From Streptomyces longisporoflavus (GTDB taxonomy: Bacteria; Actinomycetota; Actinomycetes; Streptomycetales; Streptomycetaceae), in assembly GCF_014649775.1 (NCBI RefSeq), contig NZ_BMTR01000018.1, positions 119,372 through 183,371 of the forward strand: a stretch of DNA of 64,000 nucleotides, read 5' to 3'. The notes beneath the pieces were generated by a model. It was given only the letters and a program-made list of their open reading frames with translations. It searched no databases and had not been told where the DNA came from. Positions 61,951 to 64,000 of the stretch are shown here, one piece after another (within the stretch, counting starts at the first letter, position 1; each line of letters starts with the position of its first letter). The translations under genes were made by a program, and so were the position numbers.

Positions 61951-63636
61951 TTGAGTCATCCGCATCCTGAACTCGGCGCCCCGCCGAAGCTCCCGAAGGG
62001 CGGCCTGCGGGTCACCCCGCTCGGCGGCCTCGGCGAAATCGGCCGCAACATGACCGTCTTCGAGTACGGCGGCCGCCTGCTGATCGTCGACTGCGGAGTG
62101 CTCTTCCCCGAGGAGGAGCAGCCCGGAATCGACCTGATCCTGCCGGACTTCACGTCCATCAGGGACCGCCTCGACGACATCGACGGCATCGTGCTCACGC
62201 ACGGCCACGAGGACCACATCGGCGGTGTCCCCTATCTCCTCCGCGAGAAGCCGGACATCCCGCTGATCGGCTCCAAGCTGACCCTCGCGCTCATCGAGGC
62301 GAAGCTCCAGGAGCACCGGATCCGTCCGTACACGCTGGAGGTCGTCGAGGGCGACCGCGAGCGCCTCGGCCCGTTCGACTGCGAGTTCGTCGCGGTCAAC
62401 CACTCCATCCCGGACGCCCTGGCCGTCGCCGTCCGCACGCCCGCGGGCATGGTGGTCGCCACCGGCGACTTCAAGATGGACCAGCTGCCGATGGACGGCC
62501 GCCTCACGGACCTGCACGCGTTCGCACGGCTGAGCGAGGAAGGCATCGACCTCCTCCTCTCCGACTCGACGAACGCCGAGGTCCCGGGCTTCGTGCCGCC
62601 GGAGCGCGACATCTCGAACGTGATCCGGGGCGTCTTCGCCGGCGCCCAGAAGCGGATCATCGTGGCGAGCTTCGCCAGCCACGTGCACCGCATCCAGCAG
62701 ATCCTGGACGCAGCCCACGAGTACGGCCGCAGGGTCGCCTTCGTCGGCCGCTCCATGGTCCGCAACATGGGCATCGCCCGCGACCTCGGCTACCTCAAGG
62801 TCCCGCCGGGCCTGGTGGTCGACGTCAAGACGCTCGACGACCTGCCGGACCACGAGGTCGTGCTCGTCTGCACGGGCTCGCAGGGTGAACCGATGGCCGC
62901 CCTTTCCCGGATGGCCAACCGCGACCACCAGATCCGCATCGTCCAGGGCGACACGGTGATCCTGGCTTCGTCGCTCATCCCCGGCAACGAGAACGCGGTC
63001 TACCGCGTGATCAACGGCCTGACCCGCTGGGGAGCGAACGTCGTCCACAAGGGCAACGCGAAGGTGCACGTCTCCGGCCACGCGTCGGCCGGCGAGCTCC
63101 TGTACTTCTACAACATCTGCAAGCCCAAGAACCTGATGCCGGTCCACGGCGAATGGCGCCATCTGCGCGCCAACGCCGAGCTCGGCGCCCTCACCGGCGT
63201 CCCGCACGACCGCATCGTGATCGCCGAGGACGGCGTCGTCGTCGACCTCGTCGAGGGCAAGGCCAAGATCGTCGGCAAGGTCCAGGCGGGATACGTCTAC
63301 GTGGACGGCCTCTCCGTAGGTGACGTCGGCGAGCCCGCGCTGAAGGACCGCAGGATCCTCGGGGACGAGGGCATCATCTCGGTCTTCGTGGTGGTGGACT
63401 CCAGTACCGGCAAGATCACCGGGGGCCCGCACATCCAGGCCCGCGGCTCCGGCATCGACGACTCGGCCTTCTCCGCCGTGATGCCGAGGGTCCAGGAGGT
63501 CCTCGAGAAGTCGGCCCAGGACGGCGTCGTCGAGCCCCACCAGCTGCAGCAACTCATCCGCCGCACGCTGGGCAAGTGGGTCTCGGACAACTACCGCCGA
63601 CGCCCGATGATCCTTCCCGTCGTCGTCGAGGTCTGA
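61951..63636 (+). CDS. rnj: Ribonuclease J
   Basis: Metallo-beta-lactamase-fold RNase with 5'-3' exo- and endonuclease activity, 561 residues. Metal ligands are in HGHEDH at 84-89; the beta-CASP region contains the VCTGSQGEPMAALSRMA stretch (split as CTGSQGEP) and the C-terminal GHASAGEL. TTG start with GAGGAG six bases upstream. Acts with PNPase and RNase III/E in RNA decay; together with pnp upstream this region is rich in RNA-decay genes. It is followed by a strong terminator and an rRNA leader. Confidence 0.95.
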   Translation: MSHPHPELGAPPKLPKGGLRVTPLGGLGEIGRNMTVFEYGGRLLIVDCGVLFPEEEQPGIDLILPDFTSIRDRLDDIDGIVLTHGHEDHIGGVPYLLREKPDIPLIGSKLTLALIEAKLQEHRIRPYTLEVVEGDRERLGPFDCEFVAVNHSIPDALAVAVRTPAGMVVATGDFKMDQLPMDGRLTDLHAFARLSEEGIDLLLSDSTNAEVPGFVPPERDISNVIRGVFAGAQKRIIVASFASHVHRIQQILDAAHEYGRRVAFVGRSMVRNMGIARDLGYLKVPPGLVVDVKTLDDLPDHEVVLVCTGSQGEPMAALSRMANRDHQIRIVQGDTVILASSLIPGNENAVYRVINGLTRWGANVVHKGNAKVHVSGHASAGELLYFYNICKPKNLMPVHGEWRHLRANAELGALTGVPHDRIVIAEDGVVVDLVEGKAKIVGKVQAGYVYVDGLSVGDVGEPALKDRRILGDEGIISVFVVVDSSTGKITGGPHIQARGSGIDDSAFSAVMPRVQEVLEKSAQDGVVEPHQLQQLIRRTLGKWVSDNYRRRPMILPVVVEV

Positions 63637-63656
63637 CCCCGGCACTGCGTGAACTA

Positions 63657-63696
63657 GGAGCGGGGCGCCTCGATTTGCATCGGGGCGCCCCGCTCC
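63657..63696 (+). terminator. Terminator of rnj
   Basis: A stem of 18 pairs including one G-T (63657-63674 with 63679-63696), loop TTGC, 20 bases after the stop codon. It insulates the following rRNA leader from rnj. Confidence 0.9.
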
Positions 63697-63739
63697 AGTA
63701 CGTTTACGTCTCCGCCTGAGAGGGAAGCACCCGGCGCTC

Positions 63740-64000
63740 ACGTGTCTGGAGCAACCCGAAGAGGGCGGGGGTATTCCGACTTAGAATCTCTGATAAAGTC
63801 GGACCCGCCGGAAAGGGAAACGCGAAAGCCGAAAGGCCGGAGCGGGAACCGGAAAGGCACCGAGGAAATCGGACACGAAAGAGTCTGATAGAGTCGGAAA
63901 CGCAAGACAGCAAGAACAGCAAGACAAAATGAAACACCGAAGGGAAGCGCCCGGAGGAAAGCCCGAGAGGGTGAGTACAAAGGAAGCGTCCGTTCCTTGA
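63740..64000 (+). promoter_or_regulatory. Leader and promoter region of a ribosomal RNA operon (5' part)
   Basis: The sequence changes to A/G-rich, low-pyrimidine DNA with the repeated box TCTGATARAGTCGGA (63789-63803 and 63884-63898, 95 bases apart), each containing a -10-like hexamer (TAAAGT 63794-63799, TAGAGT 63889-63894); TAGAAT at 63782-63787 is another. The end AAAGGAAGCGTCCGTTCCTTGA is, from memory, the typical Streptomyces sequence upstream of 16S rRNA. No protein gene is supported here. Confidence 0.7.

Noticed and set aside
61897..63741. A 614-codon minus-strand frame opposite rnj
   Set aside because: Antisense to RNase J, with no family features.
63704..63980. Two short minus-strand frames at the end of the window
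   Set aside because: They lie in the rRNA leader-like sequence and their products are unlike any known protein.

Overview
The window is chromosomal DNA of a Streptomyces (or very close actinomycete). It has very high GC with strong third-position bias, many GTG/TTG starts and ATGA/GTGA gene overlaps. Gene families and order match, as I remember it, the block of the Streptomyces core chromosome from the polyamine genes to RNase J (about SCO5667 to SCO5745 in S. coelicolor). No transposase, integrase, CRISPR array or tRNA was seen.

Layout. 0-13 kb: a polyamine uptake and degradation region (potA end, potB, potC, an amine oxidase, a GABA-type aminotransferase, a PucR-family regulator, an aldehyde dehydrogenase), interrupted by a small unknown gene, a PAP2 phosphatase and a large membrane ATPase. 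13-23 kb: an acyl-CoA dehydrogenase, then the MEP-pathway genes dxr and ispG flanking a site-2 protease, two GNAT acetyltransferases and proS. 23-25 kb: a minus-strand kinase-fold gene with altered catalytic residues, a ferritin-like protein and a Tat lipoprotein. 25-37 kb: the nusA-infB block (rimP, nusA, rnpM/ylxR, infB, a DUF503 gene, rbfA, truB), then a 1,192-residue protease-like/NTPase fusion and ribF. 37-38 kb: three very small secreted peptides. 38-44 kb: a minus-strand oligopeptide ABC importer operon. 44-52.6 kb: a long proline/glutamine-rich MinD-like ATPase and two paralogous membrane-anchored beta-propeller proteins with a DUF397 gene between them. 52.7-63.6 kb: rpsO, pnp, an M16 protease, dapB, small membrane proteins, thyX, dapA and rnj (RNase J). 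The last about 260 bases look like the leader of a ribosomal RNA operon; the 16S gene would begin just beyond the window.

How the genes work together. The first region imports putrescine or spermidine and oxidises it through aminoaldehydes toward GABA and succinate. The nusA-infB and rpsO-pnp-rnj blocks supply transcription, translation initiation, ribosome maturation and RNA decay. dapB and dapA make diaminopimelate for peptidoglycan and lysine; dxr and ispG make isoprenoid precursors.

Most notable items: (1) three ATGA-overlapping micro-ORFs on an 11-bp repeat ahead of infB; (2) a perfect 16-bp C(TTCG)G hairpin just after pnp that lies inside the start of the M16 protease gene; (3) an Actino-pnp type structured leader before pnp; (4) loss of catalytic residues in the protease-like/NTPase fusion and in the aminoglycoside-kinase-like protein; (5) two GC-rich minisatellites; (6) three tiny secreted peptides, one with an inverted repeat across its promoter; (7) a type VII secretion-style ATPase without secretion genes in view.
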